Below are positions 36,197 through 45,391 of a DNA stretch of 64,000 nucleotides, piece by piece (position 1 is the first letter of the stretch; the number at the start of each line of letters is the position of its first letter). The DNA lies in NCBI GenBank assembly GCA_023391425.1, contig JAEWAX010000041.1, forward strand, positions 124,001-188,000, given 5' to 3'. A program made the translations under genes and the position numbers. Under the pieces are notes generated by a model, which worked only from the letters and a program-made list of their open reading frames with translations, made no database searches and was not told the origin of the DNA. Origin of the DNA: Bacillota bacterium (GTDB lineage Bacteria; Bacillota; Clostridia; Acetivibrionales; DSM-1351).

Positions 36197-37705
36197 CTAC
36201 TTCACTTTTCTTAATCTTATTACATTCCAAGATAAGTTCTTAACAGTAGCCTTCACATTTCCATCTTCCATAGCAGCATTTCCATTGCTGTTTGGAACGA
36301 CGTTATTTGGATTTTCCTTTGTATTGACAGCTTTGACATCATTGTTTTCCATTACAATATGCTCCACAACCTCAAACTTACCAAAACCATTTAGTTCTAT
36401 GTCAAGAGTAATATTGTTCTCCATATCGCGGTTAACAGCAAAGACTGTTATTTCATTATTGTCATCACTTATAACAGCTGTCGCATCTATGCATGGAACA
36501 TCAGTGAAATCCTTACTGTCATACTTAGGTGAGTTTATAATTGGGTTTAACACTGTTCCTCTACCATAAATAGATGCATGAAGATAAGGATAGTATATGG
36601 TCTGCTTCCAAGCACTACCCCCGTTTTCAGTCATAATTGGAGCAATTACATTTACTAACTGAGCAAGGCACGCCATCTTGACACGGTCTGCATTCTTTAG
36701 AAGAGTTATCAGCATAGTTCCGACTACTAGAGCGTCTTCGAAGTTATACAAGTCTTCAAGCTGATGAGGTGCTATTGACCATCTCTCTATTTTTTTATCT
36801 GCTTCATTAGAATGAAACCAAACATTCCATTCATCAAAGGAAAGATTTATTTTTTTCTTGCTATGCTTTTTTGCTTTTACATAATCGCAGGTTGCAACTA
36901 CCGATTTGATAAATTCATTCATATCCATAGACCTTGCTAGGAAGTTCTTTGTGTCGTTATCATGGTTACCATAATAGGTATGTAGAGATATGTAATCTAC
37001 ATTATCATAGGTATGTTCGAGCACAGTTGCTTCCCATTGTCCAAAGGTAGCCATTCCACTTCCTGAGCTTCCACAAGCCACTAACTCAATATCTGGGTCC
37101 ACCCATTTCATTACCTTTGCAGTCTCGCATGCCAATCTGCCATATTCTTCAGCTGTTTTAGCACATATTTGCCATGGTCCATCCATCTCGTTTCCAAGAC
37201 ACCAGGTTTTAATATTATGGGGTTTACTATATCCATGTGATTTTCTAAGGTCACTCCAGTAAGTACCTTCTGTGTGGTTGCAATATTCCACTAGATTTCT
37301 AGCAGCATCAGCTCCCCTAGTACCTAAGTTTACTGCCATCATGACATCGGTACCAACTTCTTTTGCCCAACTAAAAAACTCATTTGTTCCTACAACGTTG
37401 GTTTCAGTGGTCATCCAAGCAAGATCTGTCCTTCTAGGCCTCTTGTCAACAGGGCCTACTCCATCTTCCCAATTGTAGCCAGAAACAAAATTTCCTCCTG
37501 GATAACGAACTATTGGCACCTTTAATTCCTTAATCATGTCTGCAACATCTTGGCGAAATCCAAACTTATTAGCTGTAGGATGATCTGGCTCGTATATTCC
37601 GCCATAAACTGCTCTACCTAAATGTTCAATAAATGAGCCATATATTCTTTTGTCTACTTCACCTACAATATAGTCCTTGTTAAGTATCATCTTTGCGTTA
37701 CTCAT
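36197..37705 (-). CDS. Alpha-N-arabinofuranosidase, glycoside hydrolase family 51
   Basis: 502 residues, intracellular. GH51 landmarks: GSFIEHLGRAVYGGIYEP, RYPGGNFVSGYNWEDGVGP, acid/base Glu in CLGNEMDGPWQ (about 173) and nucleophile Glu in LSFDEWNVWF (about 292), then a C-terminal beta domain. Removes L-arabinofuranosyl groups from arabinan, arabinoxylan or arabinogalactan oligosaccharides. ATG at 37705 has GGGGAG ten bases upstream. It is divergent from an ArsR-type regulator and close to the galactan locus, fitting joint use of arabinogalactan side chains. Confidence 0.95.
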   Translation of the reverse strand: MSNAKMILNKDYIVGEVDKRIYGSFIEHLGRAVYGGIYEPDHPTANKFGFRQDVADMIKELKVPIVRYPGGNFVSGYNWEDGVGPVDKRPRRTDLAWMTTETNVVGTNEFFSWAKEVGTDVMMAVNLGTRGADAARNLVEYCNHTEGTYWSDLRKSHGYSKPHNIKTWCLGNEMDGPWQICAKTAEEYGRLACETAKVMKWVDPDIELVACGSSGSGMATFGQWEATVLEHTYDNVDYISLHTYYGNHDNDTKNFLARSMDMNEFIKSVVATCDYVKAKKHSKKKINLSFDEWNVWFHSNEADKKIERWSIAPHQLEDLYNFEDALVVGTMLITLLKNADRVKMACLAQLVNVIAPIMTENGGSAWKQTIYYPYLHASIYGRGTVLNPIINSPKYDSKDFTDVPCIDATAVISDDNNEITVFAVNRDMENNITLDIELNGFGKFEVVEHIVMENNDVKAVNTKENPNNVVPNSNGNAAMEDGNVKATVKNLSWNVIRLRKVK

Positions 37706-37730
37706 AATAAAAAAACTCCCCTCGTGCGAA

Positions 37731-37862
37731 TTAATACATTTATTAATCAAGTAGTAAGTATGTTAATAACTATATAATAATCCCCTTTAAATGTGCTGTC
37801 AATAGCTTTTTTATCTATTTTTTTATTTACAAATATTAATTAGTAATTTATACTTGTATTAA
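37731..37862. promoter_or_regulatory. GH51/ArsR divergent control region with TTAATACA motifs
   Basis: TTAATACA at 37731-37738 (immediately followed by its inverted partner TATTAA) and TGTATTAA at 37855-37862 lie near the two divergent starts. Two more copies, TTAATACA 38844-38851 and TGTATTAA 38893-38900, sit just after the regulator gene. The word is AT-rich and occurs elsewhere in the window, so operator function is only a suggestion. Confidence 0.3.
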
Positions 37863-37886
37863 TCGTGTAAAGGAGGAGATGACAAA

Positions 37887-38789
37887 ATGAAAACAGACAT
37901 ATCAGATAAATGGTTATTGGTATATGAAGCTTTGGCTAGTAGCGTACGTCTAAAAATAATTAATCTCCTTGCACAAAAACCGATGAATATAAAGCAGCTT
38001 GCTGAGCAATTAGGCCTTAGCAGTGCGATAGTTACCATGCATGTAAAAAAGCTTGAAGCTTCAAAAATTATACACTGCGAACGGAAAAGTATAGACGGGT
38101 CAGTTCAAAAGCTATGCTTTCTTGATATTGACTCATTGGAGGTTGAATTCCCCAACAAGGTTTCAATAACTAGAAATTATCATGAATTTTCAATGCCAAT
38201 TGGTCATTACTCTGACTTTAGTGCCACACCTACCTGTGGCATAGCAACACCTGAGAAAATTATCGGGCAATATGATGACCCCAGATATTTTTTAGATCCT
38301 GAAAGAGTAAATGCCGGCATACTTTGGTTTACAGAAGGCTTTGTTGAATATAAGATTCCAAACTTTCTACTATCAATTCAACAGCCTGAGGAACTGGAAA
38401 TATCTCTAGAACTGGGCTCTGAAGCCCCGGGTGTAAACAATAATTGGCCCTCAGATATAACTTTTTTCTTAAATGAACATAAAATAGGAGAATGGACTAG
38501 TCCTGGTGATTTTGGAATTAATCGCGGAAAGTATACACCTGAATGGTGGAGTCTTCATGTGGGCCAATATGGACTTTATAAAGCAATCAGAATAACCCAA
38601 GATGGCTCCTATATTGATGGTATAAAAGTTTCAGACACCACCCTATCTTCTCTAGATATCCGGCAAAAATACTGGTCTTTCCGGATTGCAGTTCTACCTG
38701 ATGCTGTCAATGTAGGTGGTGTAACTCTGTTCGGAAAAGGCTTTGGAAACTATAGCCGTGATATTACATTCAAGCTTTATTTTAAGTAG
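37887..38789 (+). CDS. ArsR-type winged-helix regulator with an extra C-terminal sensory domain
   Basis: Residues 1-75 are an ArsR-like winged helix (ASSVRLKIINLLAQKPMNIKQLAEQLGLSSAIVTMHVKKLEASKII). Residues about 100-300 form a strand-rich domain (FLLSIQQPEELEISLELGSEAPG, WPSDITFFLNEHKIGEWTSPGDFG) unlike the metal sites of classic ArsR proteins and without their CxC motif, so a carbohydrate ligand is more plausible than a metal. AAAGGAGG precedes the ATG. Divergent from the GH51 gene, its probable target. Confidence 0.85.
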   Translation: MKTDISDKWLLVYEALASSVRLKIINLLAQKPMNIKQLAEQLGLSSAIVTMHVKKLEASKIIHCERKSIDGSVQKLCFLDIDSLEVEFPNKVSITRNYHEFSMPIGHYSDFSATPTCGIATPEKIIGQYDDPRYFLDPERVNAGILWFTEGFVEYKIPNFLLSIQQPEELEISLELGSEAPGVNNNWPSDITFFLNEHKIGEWTSPGDFGINRGKYTPEWWSLHVGQYGLYKAIRITQDGSYIDGIKVSDTTLSSLDIRQKYWSFRIAVLPDAVNVGGVTLFGKGFGNYSRDITFKLYFK

Positions 38790-38939
38790 TCTACAATATT
38801 ATCTATACAGCAGTATTATCTATACAGCAGTTAATTTGGAAGATTAATACATATACTTTTATTGTATAAGATGCTTGCTTTTTTTCTTAATATGTATTAA
38901 TATATTATTTGCATCGTAATTATACAGATGCGCAAATTT

Positions 38940-39016
38940 GCGCCCGTAGCTCAATTGGATAGAGCGTCTGGCTACGGACCAGAAGGCTAGGGATTCGAAT
39001 TCCTTCGGGCGCACCA
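38940..39016 (+). tRNA. tRNA-Arg (anticodon ACG)
   Basis: Full cloverleaf: acceptor GCGCCCG/CGGGCGC, D arm GCTC/GAGC, anticodon stem TCTGG/CCAGA with loop CTACGGA (anticodon ACG at 38974-38976), T arm AGGGA-TTCGAAT-TCCTT, discriminator A and encoded CCA. A34 would be deaminated to inosine to read CGU, CGC and CGA. Confidence 0.98.
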
Positions 39017-39055
39017 AAAAAACCTCTTAAGCGTATTAGTTTAAGAGGTTTTTTG
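39017..39055 (+). terminator. Terminator of tRNA-Arg
   Basis: Perfect stem AACCTCTTAA/TTAAGAGGTT (39021-39030 and 39041-39050) extended by A-T pairs, followed by TTTT. It begins directly after the encoded CCA. Confidence 0.92.
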
Positions 39056-39116
39056 TTGTTAATATATATTTCTATGCGATTTGTTTCTAACCAGAACTAT
39101 AATTCTATATTTCTAC

Positions 39117-40523
39117 TCATTTAGAAATTTGGCCAAGATCAATACTGTATGTAAAAGGCATCGCGGATGTTGATTGCCAAAAATTGTAATACCAGCCCCC
39201 TGGGTAATCATTCTTAAGAGCCTCATAATTATGATTAGTTTCTAGGTTTAAACCTACATAGGCTATTTCATTTGATACACTATCATTTCTCCATACAGAC
39301 ATAACTTCATAATCCATAGTATTTGTTGACAATATCGGTAGGGACTTAATTTCCCACCGAGGCGGAAAATGGGCTACTTTATACTCCATAGATTCCCATC
39401 CAGATGGGCTTTCACCATTGTAGGGACTATTCTGAAGATAAGTCCAACTATTTGCTTTATTTAACCTTATTTCCCAATCTGATATTTCTTTAGTAACTGA
39501 TTCGGAAAGTGAGAATACTCCTGAAACTTTATCTATATTACTAAGCTTAATATCTCCTTCAGGTTTAGGCTCTGGAGTTTCATATTCATAACCAATCTCA
39601 AATTGAGTTGATGAAGTTACTTGAGCTTGCTTATTTACATTAGTTGGAGAACAATCATAATATTTAAAATCTCCATTTTGAATACCAGTTTGAATATTGA
39701 AGTATCCTAATGACCACCCTTTTTCGTCATAATTATTAAAATTCATAGTTCCTTCGTTAGATATATCCCATATTCCTTTACAGTTTACATAAATCCACTG
39801 GAATTGTCCATCAACCTCCTTATCTAGAAACCCCCAAATTGTATATGTCAATTCACCATAACTGCTTTGATATCTTGGAGTATATCCCTTCCATTTCTCC
39901 ATTTCATAGCAACACCACAATAATGTCTGGGAATAAATCCATTTAACATTTACAAGCTCACTTGGTGGTGCCTCCGAAGAAACCTCAATATTATGTTTAT
40001 ACATTATATTTTCACAAAAATTTTCCCAACATTTTTGTTCTAAATCCACAGTTCTCTCAAAATTAGGGTTTATATTTTCTTCAATATTTTGAAATGTACT
40101 AGTATCGTGAGTACTGTCGTCTTCTTTGTAACCCGATTTTCTATTAATTTTTACAGATAAATTATCAATGGAACTAGTTTTAAAAAAATCTTGTATGTAG
40201 TAAATTTTTGATTTTCCTTTCACCTTAAGTGAAATAAAATATGCATCGCTTTCGATAGGTAAACTAATTCCTATATTTTTACGTATTACTTCTTTATGTT
40301 CTTTACTGACATTTAAAAGTAGTAGGGAGTTTTGTCCGATGATATCCATATTATTAGCATTATTAGTGTAGTATTCTGCATCCATAATAATAATAGACGA
40401 CTGATTAATCTCCTCGATACCTCCTACTTGAAAAACTTTATGCTGCTTTGATATTGCTGCTATACATGGATGGCTCTCCTCTATATTACCTATTGTGTAT
40501 ATTGATATTTTTTCTCTATCCAA
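39117..40523 (-). CDS. Putative leukocidin/hemolysin-like beta-barrel protein without signal peptide
   Basis: 468 residues, strand-rich. The C-terminal half reads in the order of staphylococcal leukocidin and clostridial beta-toxin-type pore formers: a prestem stretch of alternating residues (TSSTQFEIGYEYE, then VSGVFSLSESVTKEISDWEIRLNKA), a glycine/tryptophan segment, and LPILSTNTMDYEVMSVWRND, comparable to the family's MPxLS-xxFNPEFxxVLS block. The N-terminal ~165 residues do not match, and no signal peptide is present, unlike secreted toxins. TTG start with GGAGG eight bases upstream. Stand-alone gene converging on tRNA-Arg. The homology is my reading by eye; cargo of a contractile system, lysis-released toxin or non-toxic barrel are alternatives. 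Confidence 0.4.
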   Translation of the reverse strand: MDREKISIYTIGNIEESHPCIAAISKQHKVFQVGGIEEINQSSIIIMDAEYYTNNANNMDIIGQNSLLLLNVSKEHKEVIRKNIGISLPIESDAYFISLKVKGKSKIYYIQDFFKTSSIDNLSVKINRKSGYKEDDSTHDTSTFQNIEENINPNFERTVDLEQKCWENFCENIMYKHNIEVSSEAPPSELVNVKWIYSQTLLWCCYEMEKWKGYTPRYQSSYGELTYTIWGFLDKEVDGQFQWIYVNCKGIWDISNEGTMNFNNYDEKGWSLGYFNIQTGIQNGDFKYYDCSPTNVNKQAQVTSSTQFEIGYEYETPEPKPEGDIKLSNIDKVSGVFSLSESVTKEISDWEIRLNKANSWTYLQNSPYNGESPSGWESMEYKVAHFPPRWEIKSLPILSTNTMDYEVMSVWRNDSVSNEIAYVGLNLETNHNYEALKNDYPGGWYYNFWQSTSAMPFTYSIDLGQISK

Positions 40524-41078
40524 TGCCTTATCCTCCTAATCAAATATATGTTATTTTTTACTTTTATAGTGTATGGTTTTGAATAGTTTAATATTACCAA
40601 TTATTGCTTGCTGATATCACTAGTCTCAGTACGTAAATACCCTTAATAGCTCTAATACAATAATTTACAATAACTTAAATACCAATAATTATTGAATCAT
40701 GTTCTATTTTGATGTATAATTCGACAAGATACTACTTTATTTTCTCTTTTTTGCAACAGAAAATTATACTAGTTTGTATTTAGACGGTTAGTAGCTGTTT
40801 AAATAGTCGCAGTATGCGGCGCAATATTGATAGATGTGCAAACGTTGTTCGATACTAAAAGCATGTGGCACTGCCACAACATCACGTCAGTGATGATTAA
40901 AACTAATGACATAATAATTTTAATGCAAATAAGTATTATTTCAGTTTGCTATTTTCTTAAGTAATAGAGCTGTCGCTAATATTTCATATCAGACTGGTTG
41001 TTTTTTGTGCTTTATATGTGCAAAATACCCTATATGATTTTGTACTTTATTTATTTATATATAAGTAATTATTTTAAA
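40524..41078. other. Long intergenic region before the opp operon
   Basis: About 550 bases without a supportable gene. It contains one copy of a palindromic dispersed motif (40801-40835) and two tandem perfect hairpins, GTGGCA-C-TGCCAC at 40865-40877 and CATCAC-GTCA-GTGATG at 40880-40895, neither with a T run. It must hold the divergent promoters of the leukocidin-like gene and the opp operon. No T-box or other riboswitch signature was recognised. Confidence 0.45.
40801..40835. repeat. Palindromic dispersed motif (GTCGCAGTATGCGGC), copy 1
   Basis: GTCGCAGTATGCGGC is nearly self-complementary, preceded by AGCTGTTTAAATA and followed by GCAATATTGATAG. The same order (AGCT, short AT stretch, palindrome, CAA-AT, TAG) recurs at 52748-52785, and the palindrome core at 50152-50166. 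Confidence 0.5.
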
Positions 41079-41102
41079 ATCCGCATTAATAGGGTCGCGG
41101 AT
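41079..41102 (+). promoter_or_regulatory. Hairpin directly before the oppB ribosome site
   Basis: ATCCGC (41079-41084) and GCGGAT (41097-41102) pair perfectly around a 12-base loop and abut the oppB Shine-Dalgarno AGGAGG. Such a hairpin could tune translation or mRNA stability; no ligand is implied. Confidence 0.3.
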
Positions 41103-41113
41103 AGGAGGTTTTT

Positions 41114-42037
41114 ATGGCAAAATACATTATAAAACGACTACTGGTTTCACTTTTAACATTATGGATAATGTTCACATTAACTTTTTTCCTAATGCATTTC
41201 GTACCTGGTAACCCATTTATTGGTGACAAAAAAATGACACCTGAAATACTTGCTAACCTAGAGGCTAAACATGGGTTGGATAAACCACTTATAGTTCAAT
41301 ATGGGTTGTATGCTAAAGGTATATTGCACGGAGATTTTGGTGAGTCTATTACACTAATGGGTCAAGAGGTTAAGGATATCATTATCCGCAAATTCCCATA
41401 TTCCATGAGATTAGGACTTTTTGCAGCAGCACTAGCCATAGTAATTGGAACGTTTTTAGGTGTTACAAGTGCCCTAAAGAAAAACACAAGTGCTGACCGA
41501 GTAATAATGCTTATTGTGACTATTGGTATTGCAGTTCCTAGCTTCATTGTTGCCACGGTTAGCATGATAGTATTTGGTGTACAACTTAAATGGCTACCTA
41601 CTATAAGCAATTTAGACACTTTATCTAGCTATATTCTGCCTGGCTTTGCTCTTTCTTTCTTCCCTCTGAGCTTCATAACAAGATTAATGCGTTCATCAAT
41701 GCTAGATGTAATAAATCAAGATTATATTAGAACAGCTAGAGCAAAAGGCTTATCTGAAAGAGTTGTAATTTTTAAGCATGGACTTAGAAACGGAATTCTA
41801 CCAGTAGTTACTTATGCAGGGCCAATGCTAGCTAGTATATTGACTGGTTCATTCATTATTGAATCTATTTTCTCAATTCCAGGCTTAGGAAGTTCCTTTG
41901 TTACCAGTATCACAGCAAGAGATTATCCAACAGTTATGGGTGTAACAATATTTTTTGGGGCATTTTTGATTTTTATGAACTTTTTAGTAGATATACTTTA
42001 TAGATTTGTTGATCCACGAATCAACATAACACAATAG
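41114..42037 (+). CDS. oppB: Oligopeptide/dipeptide ABC transporter permease OppB
   Basis: 307 residues, six membrane segments, with the N-terminal DppB/OppB pattern (FFLMHFVPGNPF) and the EAA-like loop DYIRTARAKGLSERVVIFKHGLRNGILPVV (about 203-232). AGGAGG is six bases before the ATG. First gene of an intact oppBCDFA operon that imports short peptides. Confidence 0.95.
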   Translation: MAKYIIKRLLVSLLTLWIMFTLTFFLMHFVPGNPFIGDKKMTPEILANLEAKHGLDKPLIVQYGLYAKGILHGDFGESITLMGQEVKDIIIRKFPYSMRLGLFAAALAIVIGTFLGVTSALKKNTSADRVIMLIVTIGIAVPSFIVATVSMIVFGVQLKWLPTISNLDTLSSYILPGFALSFFPLSFITRLMRSSMLDVINQDYIRTARAKGLSERVVIFKHGLRNGILPVVTYAGPMLASILTGSFIIESIFSIPGLGSSFVTSITARDYPTVMGVTIFFGAFLIFMNFLVDILYRFVDPRINITQ

Positions 42038-42053
42038 GGGTAGGTGATAACAT

Positions 42054-43049
42054 ATGATAGAGATGAATAATACAGAAGTATTAAATAAAGATTTGTTTAT
42101 GCCTGCCACAGATGAGGATAAGGCAATAGTTGAAGTTAATCGTCCATCAATTAGTTATTGGAGAGATGCTTGGAATAGATTAAAGTCAAACAAAGTGGCT
42201 ATTGGTGGACTTGTAGTTATTATATTAGTTTTTCTTGTAGCAATAATTGGTCCAATATTATCCCCTTACGCTTATTCTCAAATAAACGAAGGTAGTGAAA
42301 ATCTGGCACCAAATGCACAACACATTTTTGGTACTGATAGCTTGGGAAGAGACTTGTTTACTAGAACGATGATTGGTACTAGAATTTCTCTTGCAGTTGG
42401 TCTTGTAGCCGCAATAATGATATCAATTATAGGAATTATTTATGGTGCAATATCTGGGTATTTAGGCGGTTGGGTTGACAATATTATGATGAGAATAGTT
42501 GACGTAATATACTCAGTACCTACAATTCTTATTGTTATACTTTTACAGGTTGTAATTAAAAAACCACTTGATAAATTAGTAGAACCAGGACACATACTCC
42601 ATTTTATGAGTGGTCTTGGTGTAGGCTTAATAAGTATTTTCATTGTATTAGCTCTCTTATATTGGGTTGATATGGCTAGAATTGTACGTGGGCAGGTTTT
42701 ATCTTTGAAGGAGCAGGAATATGTTCTTGCAGCAAAGGTATTAGGCGCAAGTGATAAGAAAATTATATTTAAGCATCTTATCCCTAACTGTATTGGGCAA
42801 ATTATCGTAATTGCTACTTTAAAAATACCTGAGGCTATTTTCGCGGAATCATTCTTAAGCTTTATAGGTCTTGGTGTTTCATCACCAATGGCATCTCTTG
42901 GATCTCTTTCGCAGACTGCTTTAAAAGGAATTTATTCATATCCATATATGCTAATTTTCCCAGCGGCAGCAATAAGCTTAATTATTCTTTCCTTCAACCT
43001 TTTTGGTGATGGCCTTCGTGACGCTTTAGACCCAAGAATGAAGAAATAA
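42054..43049 (+). CDS. oppC: Oligopeptide/dipeptide ABC transporter permease OppC
   Basis: 331 residues with the OppC_N segment near residue 40 (WRDAWNRLKSNKVAIGGLVVIILVFLVAIIGP), the HIFGTDSLGRDLFTRTMIGTRISL block and the ATPase-contact loop YVLAAKVLGASDKKIIFKHLIPN. It lies 16 bases after oppB and pairs with OppB in the membrane. Confidence 0.95.
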   Translation: MIEMNNTEVLNKDLFMPATDEDKAIVEVNRPSISYWRDAWNRLKSNKVAIGGLVVIILVFLVAIIGPILSPYAYSQINEGSENLAPNAQHIFGTDSLGRDLFTRTMIGTRISLAVGLVAAIMISIIGIIYGAISGYLGGWVDNIMMRIVDVIYSVPTILIVILLQVVIKKPLDKLVEPGHILHFMSGLGVGLISIFIVLALLYWVDMARIVRGQVLSLKEQEYVLAAKVLGASDKKIIFKHLIPNCIGQIIVIATLKIPEAIFAESFLSFIGLGVSSPMASLGSLSQTALKGIYSYPYMLIFPAAAISLIILSFNLFGDGLRDALDPRMKK

Positions 43050-43134
43050 TACTAATTTGCATTAAAATTTAAAAAGGTCACAAACCGCTATATGCAAACT
43101 AGTATATAACATTGTGAAAGGAATGATTACATTT

Positions 43135-44139
43135 ATGAAAAAAAAATTACTTGAAATAAATGATTTAAAAGTTTCATTTTTTACTCCAGCAGGAGAGGTT
43201 AAAGCCGTTAATGGCATTAGCTATTCACTTGAGCCAGGAAAGGTTCTGGGTATTGTTGGAGAATCTGGTTCTGGTAAAAGTGTTTCCTCTTACTCTGTTA
43301 TTGGACTAATAGATAAGCCAGGAAAAATTGTAGGTGGGAGTATTATTTTTGATGGAAAAGACGTATCAACTATGACAAAGAAGGAAAAACTTCAATTCGC
43401 AGGTAATGAAGTTGCTATGATTTTTCAGGATCCTATGACATGCTTAAATCCAGTATTTACAATTGGAACTCAGATTGCCGAATCCTTGCGTCACAAGTAC
43501 GGCAAGATATCAAAAGAGGAAATTAAAAAGCGTTCTGTAGAGTTATTGACGCTTGTTGGCATAAATGAACCGGAGAAACGATTAAAACAGTATCCACATG
43601 AGTTCTCAGGTGGAATGAGGCAAAGAGCAATGATAGCTATGTCACTTGCAGGCGCTCCAAAGCTATTAATTGCTGACGAACCTACAACTGCACTGGATGT
43701 TACAATTCAAGCGCAGATTCTTGAACTTTTAAAGGATATTCAGAAAAAGACTGGAATGGCCATTGTCTTAATAACTCATGACCTTGGAATTGTTGCAGAT
43801 ATGGCTGATGACATTATTGTAATGTATGGTGGAAAAATAGTAGAGCAAGGCTCTGTATATAGCATATTTAACAACCCTAGTCATCCATACACAAAGGGAT
43901 TATTACGCTCTTTACCTGACCTTAATGCCAAGGGATCCAAGCTTATCCCAATACAGGGAAATACAATTGATCTTTTGCATTTACCTGCTGGATGTTCCTT
44001 TGCTCCTAGATGTGAGCAGTGTTTGAAGGTTTGTATAAACCATATGCCAGCTGTATACAGTGAAGCTGATGGCCATGAAACATCGTGCTGGTTATTAGAT
44101 AAAAAGGCAAAACCCAGTGTGGAGGTGCAAAATAAATGA
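43135..44139 (+). CDS. oppD: Oligopeptide ABC transporter ATP-binding protein OppD
   Basis: Walker A GESGSGKSV (about residues 42-50), signature HEFSGGMRQRAMIAMSLA, Walker B LLIADEPTTALD and a C-terminal oligo_HPY segment with PAGCSFAPRCEQCLKVC, whose cysteines can bind an Fe-S or metal site in some relatives. The ATG at 43135 gives MKKKLLEINDLKVSF; a GTG at 43114 and an ATG at 43123 lie too close to the AAAGGA. Its stop overlaps the oppF start in ATGA. Confidence 0.95.
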   Translation: MKKKLLEINDLKVSFFTPAGEVKAVNGISYSLEPGKVLGIVGESGSGKSVSSYSVIGLIDKPGKIVGGSIIFDGKDVSTMTKKEKLQFAGNEVAMIFQDPMTCLNPVFTIGTQIAESLRHKYGKISKEEIKKRSVELLTLVGINEPEKRLKQYPHEFSGGMRQRAMIAMSLAGAPKLLIADEPTTALDVTIQAQILELLKDIQKKTGMAIVLITHDLGIVADMADDIIVMYGGKIVEQGSVYSIFNNPSHPYTKGLLRSLPDLNAKGSKLIPIQGNTIDLLHLPAGCSFAPRCEQCLKVCINHMPAVYSEADGHETSCWLLDKKAKPSVEVQNK

Positions 44140-45128
44140 TTAAAAAAGATAAAAACACTACTTTAGTTGAAGTTAAGAATTTGAAACAATATTTCCACAT
44201 ACGTAATCATCTTGGTGAAAAGGCCTATGTCAAAGCCGTTGATGATGTGTCTTTTGATATATTTAAAGGTGAAACCCTGGGTCTTGTTGGAGAATCGGGT
44301 TCTGGTAAAACAACACTTGGGCGTTCAATGCTTAGAATCTATGAACCTACCAGTGGAACGGTAAAAATTGATGACGTAGATATTACAAAATTTAAAGGCT
44401 CACAGCTTTTGCCTTATAGAAAGAAAATGCAATATATCTTTCAAGACCCTTATGCTTCTCTAGATCCTAGAATGACAGTTTCGGATATTGTCGGTGAAGC
44501 TTTAGATATTCACAAGCTAGCGACATCAAAGAAAGATAGGGCTGATAAAATAAAGGAGTTGCTAAGTCTTGTTGGCTTAAATACAGAGCATGCCTCTCGT
44601 TATCCCCACGAGTTTTCGGGTGGACAGCGCCAAAGAATTGGTATCGCACGTGCTATTGCAGTAGAACCTGAGTTCATTGTTTGTGATGAGCCTGTTTCTG
44701 CTTTGGACGTATCTATTAGAGCTCAGATAATTAATACCCTTGAGGAAATGCAGGACAGATTGCATCTCACATATTTGTTTATTTCACATGACCTTGGTGT
44801 AGTAAGACACACTTGTGATAGAGTTGGTGTTATGTATTTAGGCCGTATAGTTGAGTTAGTGGAATCAGAAGAATTATACAAAAATCCTTTACATCCATAC
44901 ACCCAAGCATTACTTACAGCTATACCTCAACCTAATCCTGAAGTAGCAAAAAACCGTAATAGAATCATTTTGAAGGGTGAAATTCCTTCTCCAGTTAATC
45001 CTCCTTCAGGATGTAAATTTAGGACAAGATGCCCATATGCAAAGGATATTTGTGCGAAGAAGGCACCAGAACTTACAGATTTTGGAGACGGTCATTATGT
45101 GGCCTGCCATTTTGCAGGAAAGCTATAG
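44136..45128 (+). CDS. oppF: Oligopeptide ABC transporter ATP-binding protein OppF
   Basis: Walker A GESGSGKTT, signature HEFSGGQRQRIGIARAIA, Walker B FIVCDEPVSALDVS and the C-terminal oligo_HPY segment with GCKFRTRCPYAKDIC. GGAGGT nine bases before the ATG lies within oppD, so the pair is translationally coupled. OppD and OppF form the heterodimeric motor of the peptide importer. Confidence 0.95.
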   Translation: MIKKDKNTTLVEVKNLKQYFHIRNHLGEKAYVKAVDDVSFDIFKGETLGLVGESGSGKTTLGRSMLRIYEPTSGTVKIDDVDITKFKGSQLLPYRKKMQYIFQDPYASLDPRMTVSDIVGEALDIHKLATSKKDRADKIKELLSLVGLNTEHASRYPHEFSGGQRQRIGIARAIAVEPEFIVCDEPVSALDVSIRAQIINTLEEMQDRLHLTYLFISHDLGVVRHTCDRVGVMYLGRIVELVESEELYKNPLHPYTQALLTAIPQPNPEVAKNRNRIILKGEIPSPVNPPSGCKFRTRCPYAKDICAKKAPELTDFGDGHYVACHFAGKL

Positions 45129-45391
45129 TGAAGAAGACTAGGGTTCAGATGCGGTTTAAATCCATCCGAGCCCTAATTGTACATAGCATTATAGAATTGA
45201 GCAACCTCATTTACGTCAGATTTCCTTATTGCAAAACATGTAGTTTTGTTGTCTAAGTCAGGTGGGGTCGACATCAGATTTAGTAAAATTATCAAGGTAT
45301 GAAAGCCTTAATACATGAAAAACTATTAATAATTGTAATACTGGATTAAATTTAATAAAAAGTCTAAAAAATAATAGGGGGTATAAAAACA

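Noticed and set aside
36093..36569. 158-codon plus-strand frame over the GH51 3-prime end
   Set aside because: Most of it is antisense to GH51; only its first part outside GH51 might be a remnant, listed separately.
38940..40523. Genomic island integrated at tRNA-Arg
   Set aside because: No integrase and no second copy of the tRNA 3-prime end is visible in the window, so an attachment-site claim is unsupported.
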